Notes under the pieces: model-generated
The model's input: the letters and a program-made list of their open reading frames with translations, nothing else
What the model was told of the DNA's origin: nothing
The model's database searches: none
DNA from: Curvibacter sp.
GTDB lineage: Bacteria > Pseudomonadota > Gammaproteobacteria > Burkholderiales > Burkholderiaceae_C
NCBI GenBank assembly: GCA_020248905.1
Contig: JADCGR010000020.1
Span: forward strand, 1-43,452
Direction: 5' to 3'
DNA length: 43,452 bases
Shown here: positions 22,443 through 31,991 of the stretch, in pieces
How positions within the stretch are numbered: the stretch's first letter is position 1
Layout: each line of letters begins with the position of its first letter
Position numbers and translations under genes: made by a program

Positions 22443-25205
22443 ATGAGCGACAAGAAAACCCTGCTGCTGGTCGATGGCTCCAGCTACCTGTACCGCGCCT
22501 TTCATGCCATGCCGGACCTGCGCGCCGTACCCGGCGATGCGGCCAGCAGCCCGACGGGGGCCATCCGCGGCATGATCAATATGCTACAGAGCTTGCGCAA
22601 GGACGTGCGCGCCGATTACGCCGCCTGCGTGTTTGACGCCAAAGGCCCGACCTTCCGTGACGAGATCTATCCCGAGTACAAGGCTCAGCGTGCGCCCATG
22701 CCCGACGACCTGCGCGCGCAGATCGCGCCCATCCGCGAGGTGGTGCGCCTCATGGGCTGGAAGGTGCTCGATGTGCCGGGCGTGGAGGCGGACGACGTGA
22801 TCGGCACGCTCGCGCGGGCGGCGGCAGGGCAGGGCGTGGAAGTCATCATCAGCAGTGGCGACAAGGACCTGGCCCAGCTCGTCAACGACCACATCACCAT
22901 CGTGGACACCATGAACGGCCGGCGCCGCGACGTGGCTGGCGTGGAGGCGGAGTTCGGCGTGCTGCCCGAGCTCATGATCGACTACCAGACCCTGGTGGGC
23001 GACGCGGTGGACAACGTGCCCGGTGTGGAAAAGGTGGGGCCCAAGACGGCTGCCAAGTGGCTGCAGGAATACGGCTCGCTGCACAACATCGTGGCCAACG
23101 CCGCCGCCATCAAGGGCGTGGCCGGGGACAACTTGCGCAAGGCGCTGGACTGGCTGCCCACCGGCCGCCAGCTGCTGACCATCAAGACCGACTGCGACCT
23201 CAACGGCTGGGTGCCCGGCCTGCCGGCCCTGGACGCGGTGCGCGTGGGCGAACCCGATAACGAAGCCCTGAGGCTCTTCTACGAGAAATATGGTTTCAAG
23301 AGTCTGGCCCGCGCGCTGGGCGGCGACGCGGCGCCCGCACCCCGGCCTGCCGCCGACCCTGGTCTTTTCGACGAGCCCGCGCCGCCGGTGTCGCCCATCA
23401 GCGCGGTGAAGTACGAGACCGTGCTGGACTGGGCCGCTTTCGACGCCTGGATGGCGAAGCTGCAGGCCGCCGCGCTCGTGGCCATCGACACCGAGACCAC
23501 GTCGATCGACGAGATGGTGGCCGAGATCGTGGGCATCTCCTTCAGTGTGACCCCGGGCGAGGCGGCCTATATCCCGCTCATGCACGACTACCCGGGCGCG
23601 CCCGCGCAGCTGCCGCGCGACGAGGTGCTCGCGAAGATGAAACCCTGGCTGGAGAACCCGGCCGCGCAAAAGCTGGGCCAGCACATCAAGTACGACCGCC
23701 ACGTGTTTGCCAACCACGGCATCGAAGTGCAGGGCTATGTGCACGACACCATGCTGCAGAGCTATGTGCTGGAGGTGCACAAGCCGCATGGTCTGGCCAG
23801 CCTCGCGGAACGTCATCTCGGCCGTACAGGCATCAGCTACGAAGACCTCTGCGGCAAGGGGGCCAAGCAGATTCCTTTCAGTCAGGTGGACATTGCGCGT
23901 GCGGCCGAGTATTCGTGTGAAGACTCGGACCAGACGCTGGACGTGCACCGCACTCTCTGGCCCCGCCTGCAGGCGGACGACAAACTCAAGTTCATCTACG
24001 AGCTGGAGATCGCGAGCTCTGAGTCGCTCTACCGGATCGAGCGCAACGGCGTGCTGATCGACGCGCCTACGCTGAGCCACCAGAGCCACGAGCTCGGCCA
24101 GCGCATGCTGCAGCTGGAGACCGAGGCCTATGAACTCGCGGGCCAGCCTTTCAACCTGGGCTCGCCCAAGCAGATCGGCGAGATCTTCTTTGTCAAGCTC
24201 GGCCTGCCAGTGGTGAAAAAAACCGCCACCGGCGCGCCCAGCACCGACGAAGAAGTACTGGAGAAGCTGGCTGAAGACTTCCCCCTGCCGGCCAAGATCC
24301 TGGAACACCGGGGTCTCGCCAAGCTCAAGGGCACCTACACCGACAAGCTCGCGCAGCTGGCGCTGCCGCGCACGGGCCGTGTCCACACGCATTACGCCCA
24401 GGCTGTGGCCGTGACGGGGCGTTTGTCAAGCAACGACCCCAATCTGCAGAACATTCCCATCCGCACGCCCGAGGGCCGTCGCGTGCGCGAGGCCTTCATC
24501 GCCGCGCCGGGTCATGTGATTGCAAGCGCCGACTACTCGCAGATCGAGCTGCGTATCATGGCCCACATCAGCGGCGACGCCGCGCTGCTGCTGGCCTTCC
24601 ATGACGGCATGGACGTGCACCGCGCCACGGCAGCCGAGGTCTTTGGCGTGCCCACCAGCGCCGTGAGCAGCGAGCAGCGCCGCTACGCCAAGGTCATCAA
24701 CTTCGGCCTCATCTACGGCATGAGCGCCTTCGGCCTGGCCAAGAGCCTCGGCATCGACAACACGGCCGCCAAAAACTATATCGAGCGCTACTTTGACCGT
24801 TACCCGGGCGTGAAGCGCTACATGGACGGCACCCGCCAGCAGGCCAAGGCCAAGGGCTATGTGGAGACCGTCTTCGGACGGCGCCTCTACCTGCCCGAAA
24901 TCAACTCACCCAACGGACCGCGCCGCAGCGGTGCCGAGCGCGCCGCCATCAATGCGCCGATGCAGGGCACCGCAGCCGACCTCATCAAGATGAGCATGAA
25001 CGAGGTGCGGCGCGTGCTGGACACCGAAGGCCGCAAGACGAAGATGATCATGCAGGTGCACGACGAACTGGTGTTTGAAGTGCCCGAGGCCGAGGTGGAC
25101 TGGCTGCGCCGCGAGGTTCCCCGCATCATGGCGGGCGTGGCCCGGCTCAAGGTGCCGCTGCTGGCCGAGGTGGGCGTGGGCCCGAACTGGGAGCAGGCGC
25201 ATTGA
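22443..25205 (+). CDS. polA: DNA polymerase I
   Basis: The 920-residue three-domain enzyme fills gaps and removes RNA primers. Residues 1-290 are the 5' nuclease (LLLVDGSSYLYRAFHAMP, VEADDVIGTLA, SGDKDLAQLV, GVEKVGPKTAAKWL). The 3'-5' exonuclease begins near residue 325 and keeps its metal-binding DTET (VAIDTETTSIDE) and the later YSCEDSDQT, so proofreading is probably active. The polymerase domain has GRLSSNDPNLQNIPIRT, ASADYSQIELRIMAH (motif A), RRYAKVINFGLIYGMS (motif B) and MIMQVHDELVFEV (motif C). It is transcribed away from the thrB unit. Confidence 0.97.
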   Translation: MSDKKTLLLVDGSSYLYRAFHAMPDLRAVPGDAASSPTGAIRGMINMLQSLRKDVRADYAACVFDAKGPTFRDEIYPEYKAQRAPMPDDLRAQIAPIREVVRLMGWKVLDVPGVEADDVIGTLARAAAGQGVEVIISSGDKDLAQLVNDHITIVDTMNGRRRDVAGVEAEFGVLPELMIDYQTLVGDAVDNVPGVEKVGPKTAAKWLQEYGSLHNIVANAAAIKGVAGDNLRKALDWLPTGRQLLTIKTDCDLNGWVPGLPALDAVRVGEPDNEALRLFYEKYGFKSLARALGGDAAPAPRPAADPGLFDEPAPPVSPISAVKYETVLDWAAFDAWMAKLQAAALVAIDTETTSIDEMVAEIVGISFSVTPGEAAYIPLMHDYPGAPAQLPRDEVLAKMKPWLENPAAQKLGQHIKYDRHVFANHGIEVQGYVHDTMLQSYVLEVHKPHGLASLAERHLGRTGISYEDLCGKGAKQIPFSQVDIARAAEYSCEDSDQTLDVHRTLWPRLQADDKLKFIYELEIASSESLYRIERNGVLIDAPTLSHQSHELGQRMLQLETEAYELAGQPFNLGSPKQIGEIFFVKLGLPVVKKTATGAPSTDEEVLEKLAEDFPLPAKILEHRGLAKLKGTYTDKLAQLALPRTGRVHTHYAQAVAVTGRLSSNDPNLQNIPIRTPEGRRVREAFIAAPGHVIASADYSQIELRIMAHISGDAALLLAFHDGMDVHRATAAEVFGVPTSAVSSEQRRYAKVINFGLIYGMSAFGLAKSLGIDNTAAKNYIERYFDRYPGVKRYMDGTRQQAKAKGYVETVFGRRLYLPEINSPNGPRRSGAERAAINAPMQGTAADLIKMSMNEVRRVLDTEGRKTKMIMQVHDELVFEVPEAEVDWLRREVPRIMAGVARLKVPLLAEVGVGPNWEQAH

Positions 25206-25219
25206 CTCTTCCGGTATCA

Positions 25220-25241
25220 CCTCAGCGAGGCGAGTTTTTTT
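25220..25241 (+). terminator. Weak terminator-like hairpin after polA
   Basis: A short stem (cctc...gagg, 25220-25230) is followed by CGAG and seven T residues (25235-25241), 15 bases after the polA stop. The T-run is convincing but the stem is only four base pairs, so termination efficiency is doubtful. Confidence 0.35.
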
Positions 25242-25352
25242 GCTCATCTAACGGAGGACGACTAGAAATACTACAAAAGACTCGTTCCAGAAAAATGGCA
25301 GGTTCATGCGTTTGAGTCCGATGGGTCGCAGGACGCGTTTATCCAGGACGAT

Positions 25353-25910
25353 ATGGTTGCAATCACCCAAGAGGAGGCCAGAGCGATCGCAGCTTCTGAG
25401 CCGGTTGATCAGTTGGTTCTAGATGCTTTGAGAGGGCCGTCGACTGTACGGAACTGGACTTGGCCTCCGAAAGCTTACCAAGAGGCCATTGGGCAAATCG
25501 TCGTTGGGTCCTCCAGCATTGAAGTCTTGATTAGGACGGTTATCTGGTATGTCGCCAACTTGGATAGCACCACCGGACGAGCATTTACGGGGAAAGTGCG
25601 CGTCAATGATTTGGTAGAAACTCTGAAGGCGTTGGTTGAATCGAAGTCGCCGGAGCTAAAGCCAGATGCGGACCGAATTGGTTCAAAGATTAATGAAATA
25701 TTCAAACGCCGAGCTGTTTATGTTCATCAGGTTTGGACAATTCAGAACGGCCTTCCTGCGGTAGGAAAGCTGTTTATTGAGCGCTATGAGAGGCTGGAAA
25801 AGTTGACGCCAGTCACTCTCGAAGAGATGTACCGGCTGGCTGATGAGATGCGCCAGACAGAGGCTGATTTGATGAATTCAATTTTGCAGCCGTTAATGTC
25901 AGCTAGGTAA
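25353..25910 (+). CDS. HEPN-like protein in a low-GC island
   Basis: The 185-residue protein is not recognised by name. It is largely helical and has R120-AVYV-H125, an R-x4-H motif of the kind that forms the RNase site in HEPN-domain proteins. The region before (RIGSKINEIFKRR) and the C-terminal helices fit such a bundle. Base composition and codon use are clearly less GC-rich than in the neighbours, suggesting transfer. The first Met is at 25353, but the same frame is coding-like from 25266 (KYYKRLVPEKWQ...) with no start codon: a GGAGG at 25254-25258 is followed at 25263 by TAG where the original start probably was. The stop TAA lies in the terminal repeat of the adjacent element. HEPN proteins are often toxins or defence nucleases; no antitoxin neighbour is present. 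Confidence 0.6.
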   Translation: MVAITQEEARAIAASEPVDQLVLDALRGPSTVRNWTWPPKAYQEAIGQIVVGSSSIEVLIRTVIWYVANLDSTTGRAFTGKVRVNDLVETLKALVESKSPELKPDADRIGSKINEIFKRRAVYVHQVWTIQNGLPAVGKLFIERYERLEKLTPVTLEEMYRLADEMRQTEADLMNSILQPLMSAR

Positions 25911-26318
25911 GGTCTGAACAAGTCGCGCCGCGCGCGGCGTGGATTTTGCGGGATGAACCGCAAGGCGCAAAACCCAATGTAAGCCTGGATGGCTTGCCTG
26001 GTTTTGCAACGCAGCGTCACGCATCCGCTAGGCGGATGCGTTCGCGATGCGCCTTATGGGCCGGCACGGCCGAGCGGCCGTGCTTGGCCCGCAAAACCAC
26101 GCCCCCGAAGGGGTTCGGCCCAGAGCAAACGCGGTGGCGTTTGCGGGCCAATAGGGCCGGACCGGCGGGCACATCCGGCCGGATGCGCCGACGGACCCTT
26201 TGTCCACCCAATCGCTTGCGTGTGCCTACGGGCACACGACGCGCGATGCGGGCGGTCAAATCATCCCGTTTTTGACTCGAACGCGCATGGCGGGACTTGT
26301 TCAGACCTTCCCTAGCAG
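25900..26318. mobile_element. Hairpin array bounded by 30-bp inverted repeats
   Basis: This 419-bp segment is bounded by near-perfect inverted repeats (25900-25929 and 26289-26318, three mismatches) with the common core AAGGTCTGAACAAGTC. Inside are many hairpins: a palindrome at 25926-25939, stems 25944-25950/25966-25972, 26020-26028/26032-26040, 26064-26072/26075-26083, 26125-26132/26137-26144, 26172-26185, and 26219-26226/26231-26238. No protein-coding frame is convincing. The left repeat supplies the stop codon of the HEPN-like gene. It resembles a non-autonomous element (MITE-like) or a DNA encoding a highly folded RNA; no clear target duplication was found. Confidence 0.65.
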
Positions 26319-26332
26319 TAAAAGACCCTCGC

Positions 26333-27379
26333 TCACGTCCCCAAAAGCGACTGCCCGCACACCCTCAGCACCTGGCCATTGACGACACCGGCATCGGGGC
26401 GCGCCAGGAAGGCGATGGCTTCGGCCACGTCCTCGGGCAGGCCGCCTTGCTGCAGGGCGTTGAGGCGGCGGCCGGCTTCGCGCGTCAGCAGCGGCATTTT
26501 CTTGGTCATTGCGGTTTCGATGAAACCCGGGGCCACGGCGTTTGCGGTGCCGCCCGAGGCATGCATCGCCATGGAGCGGGCGCGTACGTAGCCGATCAGG
26601 CCCGCCTTGCTGGCGGCGTTGTTGGTCTGGCCCGCGTTGCCAGCAACGCCGCTGATCGAGGCAAGGCAGACGTCGCGTGCACCCGCTCGCAAGGCCGCTG
26701 CGGCGTCGAGCGCCGCGTCGATGGCCAGGACTGACTGCAGGTTCACAGCCAGCACGCTGTCCCATTCGGCCTCGGACATCCGGCCCAGGGTGCGGTCGCG
26801 CGTGATACCGGCGTTGTGTACCAGCACGTCCAGGCCGCCGCGCGCTTGCGCGGCGTCGACGATGCGAGACGGGCTGTCTGCCGCCGTGATGTCCAGGGGC
26901 AGCGCGGTGCCATTGAGTTCACTCGCGATACTCCGCAGGGCCACCTCGGCCGCCGGCACGTCCACGCAGACACATGCGTTCCCTCGGCCGCGAGGCGGCG
27001 TACCGTGGCCGCGCCGATACCTCCCGCCGCGCCTGTGACGAGCGCCGTGTGCGCCGGCGGCTTGCCGCGTCACAAGACGCTGCAGCGCAAGGTACACGGA
27101 GCGCGGGGCCTCGGGCGTGGCCGCCTCGCGGAGGTCGGCCTGCATGAGATCGGGCGTGCCCGATCAGTCCATGCGGGCGCCGCTCTGGCTCAGGGCCAGT
27201 CGCAGATCGGCGCCGTCGTTTCCCGGTGGCATTATCAGCCGTGCCGCGCGGTCCGCCAGTTCCAGAGCCACATACGGTTCGGTCCTGCGCGGCAGGCGGC
27301 GGGGCTGGGGCAGGCCCAGGGCGCGTACCACCGGGGCAGTCCAGGGGTGGTTGGCGAGGGTGAGCAGACGGTCGGGCAT
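26333..27379 (-). pseudogene. Decayed high-molecular-weight FabG-type reductase
   Basis: The minus strand from ATG 27379 begins like the N-terminal domain of long FabG proteins (PWTAPVVRALGLPQPRRL). The frame hits TGA at 27164-27166. The NAD-binding block (HTALVTGAAGGIGAATVRRL) lies in another frame between about 27050 and 26970. The main frame then resumes with VLVHNAGITRDRTLGRMSEA, the rest of the SDR domain and VNGQVLRVCG. The catalytic YxxxK is altered: the sequence reads TNNAASKAG, with Asn (26618-26620) for Tyr. The N-terminal domain also looks internally shortened. Intact relatives reduce 3-oxoacyl thioesters; this copy cannot be active. Confidence 0.8.
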
Positions 27380-27576
27380 GGGGCTGGGCCTAGGGCCGGA
27401 GGAAGGGGGGAGGCGATAAGCAAAAGGGGAGCCCGGATGACCCCACGAGCGCTTGGCATGGCGGCCGCACAGGGGCCGAAACAACGATCAAGGGTGCAAT
27501 CCCGGCGCTGTCCGGCTGGTACAGGCCGCCGTTTGGCGGGACAATACAGGCCGTCAACTTCAGGTTCACGGCTCTT

Positions 27577-28278
27577 ATGGTGCTTCGTCGGATTCAGGTC
27601 TTGCAGGGATTGCAACTGGCGCTCGCTTGCCTGTGCATGGCATGGCCGCTGGCGTGGGCCAATGCCCCGCGTGCGGCGGAGCCGGCCCTGGTCACACCTG
27701 GAACGCCGGCCCAGGACCTGCCCAAGCCCAGTCCCAAGGTCTATCGCTACCTGTCCAGCGAGGGCACCACCTCGTTTTCCGACCGGCCGCCCGCGCACGA
27801 CAACTATGTGGTGATGCACTACGGCTGCTATGCGTGCAATCCCAAGTCGCCCATCAACTGGAAGGCCACGCGTCTTTTCCATGACGCGTTTGCCAGCGAG
27901 ATCGAGCAGGCCGCGCGGCTGTACAACGTCGATCCCGCACTGGTGCGCGCCGTGATCCATGCCGAATCGGGCTTCAATGTCCATGCACGCTCGCCCAAGG
28001 GCGCTATCGGGCTGATGCAGCTCATGCCGGCCACCGCGCGCGAGCTGGGCGTGGCGAACCCGCGCCATCCGCGCGAGAACATCCACGGCGGCGCGCGCTA
28101 TCTTGCGCAGATGCTGCTGCGCTTCCGCAACGACATCACCCTGGCCACGGCGGCCTACAACGCCGGACCCAATACGGTGCAGCGCTATGCCGGCGTGCCG
28201 CCCTATGCCGAGACCCAGGTCTACGTGCAGCGCGTGCGCATCCTGCACGAGCGCTACCGCTCGACACCGCGCGGCTGA
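27577..28278 (+). CDS. Exported lytic transglycosylase (SLT domain)
   Basis: The 233-residue enzyme cuts the glycan strands of peptidoglycan. Residues 1-29 form a signal peptide (LALACLCMAWPLAWANA). A short KVYRYLSSEGTTSFSDRPP segment recalls DUF4124-type domains. The SLT domain spans residues 105-225: HAESGFNVHARSPKGAIGLM with catalytic Glu130, then LMPATAREL, GGARYLAQML and TAAYNAGPNTVQRYAG. Two cysteines (HYGCYAC) are close together near residue 85. It stands alone, between a decayed reductase and an oxidoreductase gene. Confidence 0.9.
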   Translation: MVLRRIQVLQGLQLALACLCMAWPLAWANAPRAAEPALVTPGTPAQDLPKPSPKVYRYLSSEGTTSFSDRPPAHDNYVVMHYGCYACNPKSPINWKATRLFHDAFASEIEQAARLYNVDPALVRAVIHAESGFNVHARSPKGAIGLMQLMPATARELGVANPRHPRENIHGGARYLAQMLLRFRNDITLATAAYNAGPNTVQRYAGVPPYAETQVYVQRVRILHERYRSTPRG

Positions 28279-28329
28279 ACACCGCGTTGCCGGCTCGGAC
28301 CTCACCCTCGCCTACGACAAACCTCTTCC

Positions 28330-29349
<1,020 letters not shown>

Positions 29350-29365
29350 CGGACAATACGCTCCC

Positions 29366-29629
29366 ATGAACGACATCACCCAAGCCAGCGCATCGCAGCG
29401 TCCCGAGCTGCCCGACCGCCTCTGTATCGACCCCAGGAGCCCGCATCATGTGGCGGCCATCTTCGAACACGACGTGGGTATCCGCTTCAATGGCAGGGAC
29501 CGCCACGATGTCGAGGAATACTGCGTCAGCGAAGGCTGGGTCAAGGTGCCTGCGGGCAAGACGGTGGACCGCAAGGGCAATCCGCTGATGATCAAGCTCA
29601 AGGGCAAGGTCGAAGCCTTCTATCGCTGA
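29366..29629 (+). CDS. DUF3297 family protein
   Basis: The 87-residue cytoplasmic protein contains LPDRLCIDPRSPHHVAAIFE, DVGIRFNGRDRHDVEEYC and GWVKVPAGKTVDRKGNPL, the conserved blocks of the DUF3297 family. Function is unknown. The first 15 residues are variable. It is set between the luciferase-like oxidoreductase and a RidA-like gene, with 7 bases to the latter, so these are probably co-transcribed. Confidence 0.85.
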   Translation: MNDITQASASQRPELPDRLCIDPRSPHHVAAIFEHDVGIRFNGRDRHDVEEYCVSEGWVKVPAGKTVDRKGNPLMIKLKGKVEAFYR

Positions 29630-29636
29630 GCCGGCC

Positions 29637-30110
29637 ATGTCGCGCGATGAACTGTTTCGGCAGGCGGCGGATGCGCAGGGCTATCCGCTGAACGACGAGA
29701 TTCTGGTCGGTGGCAACTATGCCCCCGTGCTGCGCGACGGGCGCCATCTCTACCTCAGTGGCCAGGTGCCACGCATCGGCAGCACCGTGGTGGTCACCGG
29801 CCGCGCCGGAGCCGGCGTAAGCCTGCAGCAGGCACAGCGGGCCGCGCAGATCTGTACCCTGCGTGCGCTGGCCCTGCTGCAGCGCGAGCTGGGCGGCCTG
29901 GAAGACGTACGCCAGATCCTCAGGCTCACGGTCTATGTGCAGTGCGCACCCGATTTCACGCAGCACAGCGAGGTGGCGGATGCGGCCTCGGCCTTGCTGC
30001 AACAGGTGCTTGGCCCGGCCGGTGTGCATACCCGCACCTCGGTGGGCGTGTACCAGCTGCCAAAGAACGCCACGGTCGAACTCGACCTGATCGCTGCAGC
30101 GCAGGTCTGA
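29637..30110 (+). CDS. RidA family protein
   Basis: The 157-residue protein has the RidA/YjgF trimeric fold. It has the VLRDGRHLYLSGQVPRIG strand-turn, the QQAQRAAQICTLRALALLQ helix and TSVGVYQLPKNATVELDL at the end. In active RidA an arginine before the SVG/AV motif deaminates reactive enamines; here the sequence reads THTRTSVGVYQLP-like, with Arg (HTRTS) present. Members of the longer subfamily have diverged activities, so the substrate is uncertain. Located seven bases after the DUF3297 gene. Confidence 0.87.
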   Translation: MSRDELFRQAADAQGYPLNDEILVGGNYAPVLRDGRHLYLSGQVPRIGSTVVVTGRAGAGVSLQQAQRAAQICTLRALALLQRELGGLEDVRQILRLTVYVQCAPDFTQHSEVADAASALLQQVLGPAGVHTRTSVGVYQLPKNATVELDLIAAAQV

Positions 30111-30154
30111 GGCCCTAGACTTCGCCTTCACCCCACAAAGACGAGGAGTTCCGC

Positions 30155-31051
30155 ATGCTTAACCGTGACCTGGAAGAAGAATTCAAGGCCCTGCTGCCCG
30201 GCCAGGGCCATGAGTCAGGTGCCACGCGCCGCGCCGCGCTCAAGAGTGCACTCGGCGCAGGCTTTGCCGCCTCGGTCCTGCCCATCGCCGCGCAAACGGC
30301 CATCAAGACGCCGACCTCGGGCCTGACCGTGGGCGAGGTGACCATCGACGTCAAGGGCTTCAGGATGCCGGCCTATCGTTCCATGCCTGCGGGCCGCAGC
30401 AACCTGCCCGTCGTGCTGGTGCTGTCCGAGATCTTTGGCGTGCATGAATACATTGCCGACATCACGCACCGCTTCGCGCGCGAGGGCTATCTGGCCATCG
30501 CGCCCGAGCTCTTCGTGCGCCAGGGCGACGCGCAGAGCTACGGCGAGATGGCCAAACTCATCGCCGAGGTGATCTCCAGGGTGCCCGATGCCCAGGTCGC
30601 CGGCGATCTGGACGCGACGCTGGCCTGGGCCGGCGCCAATGGCGGCGACCTGCAGCGCGTGGGGGTGACGGGATTTTGTTGGGGCGGGCGCCAGACCTGG
30701 CTCTACACCGCGCACAGCAAGGCCATCAAGGCGGGGGTGGCCTGGTACGGCCGCGTGGTCGGCGCACAGAGCGAGCTCACGCCCAAGAACCCCATCGACA
30801 TCGCGGGTCAGCTCAACGCGCCGGTGCTGGGTCTTTACGGCGAGGCTGACACCGGCATCCCGCTGGACGGGGTGGAGAAGATGAAGGCCGCGCTGGCCGC
30901 CGGCAACGCCAGTTCCAAGGCCTCGCAGTTCGTCGTCTACAAGGACGCCCCGCATGCCTTCCATGCCGACTACCGCGCGAGCTACCGCAAGGAGGCCGCC
31001 GAAGACGGCTGGAAGCGCTGTCTGGATTGGTTCAGAAAGCACGGCGTCTGA
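30155..31051 (+). CDS. Dienelactone hydrolase family protein
   Basis: The 298-residue alpha/beta hydrolase has the DLH cysteine nucleophile elbow GFCWGG (Cys175), an Asp in GEADTGI (Asp232) and a His in DAPHAFHADY (His267). LVLSEIFGVHEYIADITHR is the family block around the substrate site. Residues 22-47 include TRRAALKSALGAGFAAS, a twin-arginine-like leader behind a 20-residue extension, so export is possible. Family members open dienelactones in chlorocatechol breakdown, but many paralogues have other substrates; there is no catechol gene nearby. A good terminator follows. Confidence 0.87.
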   Translation: MLNRDLEEEFKALLPGQGHESGATRRAALKSALGAGFAASVLPIAAQTAIKTPTSGLTVGEVTIDVKGFRMPAYRSMPAGRSNLPVVLVLSEIFGVHEYIADITHRFAREGYLAIAPELFVRQGDAQSYGEMAKLIAEVISRVPDAQVAGDLDATLAWAGANGGDLQRVGVTGFCWGGRQTWLYTAHSKAIKAGVAWYGRVVGAQSELTPKNPIDIAGQLNAPVLGLYGEADTGIPLDGVEKMKAALAAGNASSKASQFVVYKDAPHAFHADYRASYRKEAAEDGWKRCLDWFRKHGV

Positions 31052-31068
31052 GCGCCTGAATCGTGCCG

Positions 31069-31091
31069 GGCCGCCTGCGGGCGGCCTTTTT
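31069..31091 (+). terminator. Rho-independent terminator
   Basis: A seven-base-pair GC stem (ggccgcc, loop tgcg, ggcggcc) is followed by five T residues. It lies 18 bases after the dienelactone hydrolase stop and separates that gene from the metal transporter. Confidence 0.8.
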
Positions 31092-31142
31092 CATGGCTGC
31101 GGCCTTTTTCAGCAGCTTGACAGCTCTGAGAGAATCGAGCGC

Positions 31143-31979
31143 ATGACTCTTGTTGCGATCCTGCTCGGCACGCTGGCCGCCGGCATCGGTAGCGTGTGGC
31201 TGGCCGCTGCGCTGAGCTTTGGCGTGCTGGCGCGCTACACCCAGCACATGCTCAGCCTGGCCGCTGGTGCGCTGCTGGGCACGGCCTTCCTGCACCTGCT
31301 ACCCGAAGCTTTCGAGAGCGAGTTCGGCGCGCACGAACTCTTCCTGACCCTGCTCGTCGGCGTGATCTTTTTCTTTCTGCTCGACAAGGCCGAGCTCTGG
31401 CACCACGGCCATGAGCACCATCATCCCCCGCCCCGGGGTGAGCCCGAGCCGCACGATCATCCGCACGACCACGCGCACGACCACGTGCACGATCATCACA
31501 GCCATCCAGGCCATCAGCACCGGCAGGCTTCCGGCGGCTGGGCCGTGCTGGTGGGCGACAGCGTGCACTGCTTTGGTGACGGCATCCTGATCGCCTCGGC
31601 CTTCATGGCCGATCTGAATCTGGGCCTCATCGCGGCGCTGGCGGTTCTGGCTCACGAGGTGCCGCATCACATGGGCGACCTCGCCGTGCTGCGCGGGGTC
31701 AGCGGCACGCGCAAGGCGGCTTTGCTCAAGGTCTCGCTGGCTGGTGCCATCACCGCGTTGGGGGGGCTGGTCGGCTACTGGCTCATTGACCTGCTGCGCG
31801 ACTACCTGACCTTTTTCCTCGTGGTCGCGGCCAGCAGCTTCATTTATGTCGCGCTGGCTGACCTAATCCCGCAGCTGCAGCGGCGCCTGAGCCTGCGCGA
31901 AACCTGCGCGCAGATTGCCTGGCTGCTCGTGGGCATTGGCCTGGTGATGCTGGTGGCGCGCCTGGCCCATTCCCACTGA
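31143..31979 (+). CDS. ZIP-family metal transporter
   Basis: The 278-residue inner-membrane protein has about eight helices and the ZIP metal-transport motifs DSVHCFGDGILIASAF (TM4) and LAVLAHEVPHHMGDLAVL (TM5), which form the binuclear metal site. A His/Asp-rich cytoplasmic loop (about residues 86-127, with repeated HDHxHD units) probably buffers or senses metal. ZIP proteins import zinc, iron or manganese. An upstream in-frame extension is part of the previous gene and is rejected. The next gene follows after 12 bases. Confidence 0.9.
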   Translation: MTLVAILLGTLAAGIGSVWLAAALSFGVLARYTQHMLSLAAGALLGTAFLHLLPEAFESEFGAHELFLTLLVGVIFFFLLDKAELWHHGHEHHHPPPRGEPEPHDHPHDHAHDHVHDHHSHPGHQHRQASGGWAVLVGDSVHCFGDGILIASAFMADLNLGLIAALAVLAHEVPHHMGDLAVLRGVSGTRKAALLKVSLAGAITALGGLVGYWLIDLLRDYLTFFLVVAASSFIYVALADLIPQLQRRLSLRETCAQIAWLLVGIGLVMLVARLAHSH

Positions 31980-31991
31980 CGCGAGGCAACC

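Noticed and set aside
25926-26240. tRNA or rRNA gene in the hairpin-rich region
   Set aside because: No cloverleaf with TPsiC or anticodon arms and no rRNA signature; the stems are independent hairpins.
25900-26318. Integron attC site downstream of the HEPN-like gene
   Set aside because: The terminal repeats resemble but do not match the RYYYAAC/GTTRRRY core sites, and 419 bp is well beyond the usual attC length. No integrase is present.
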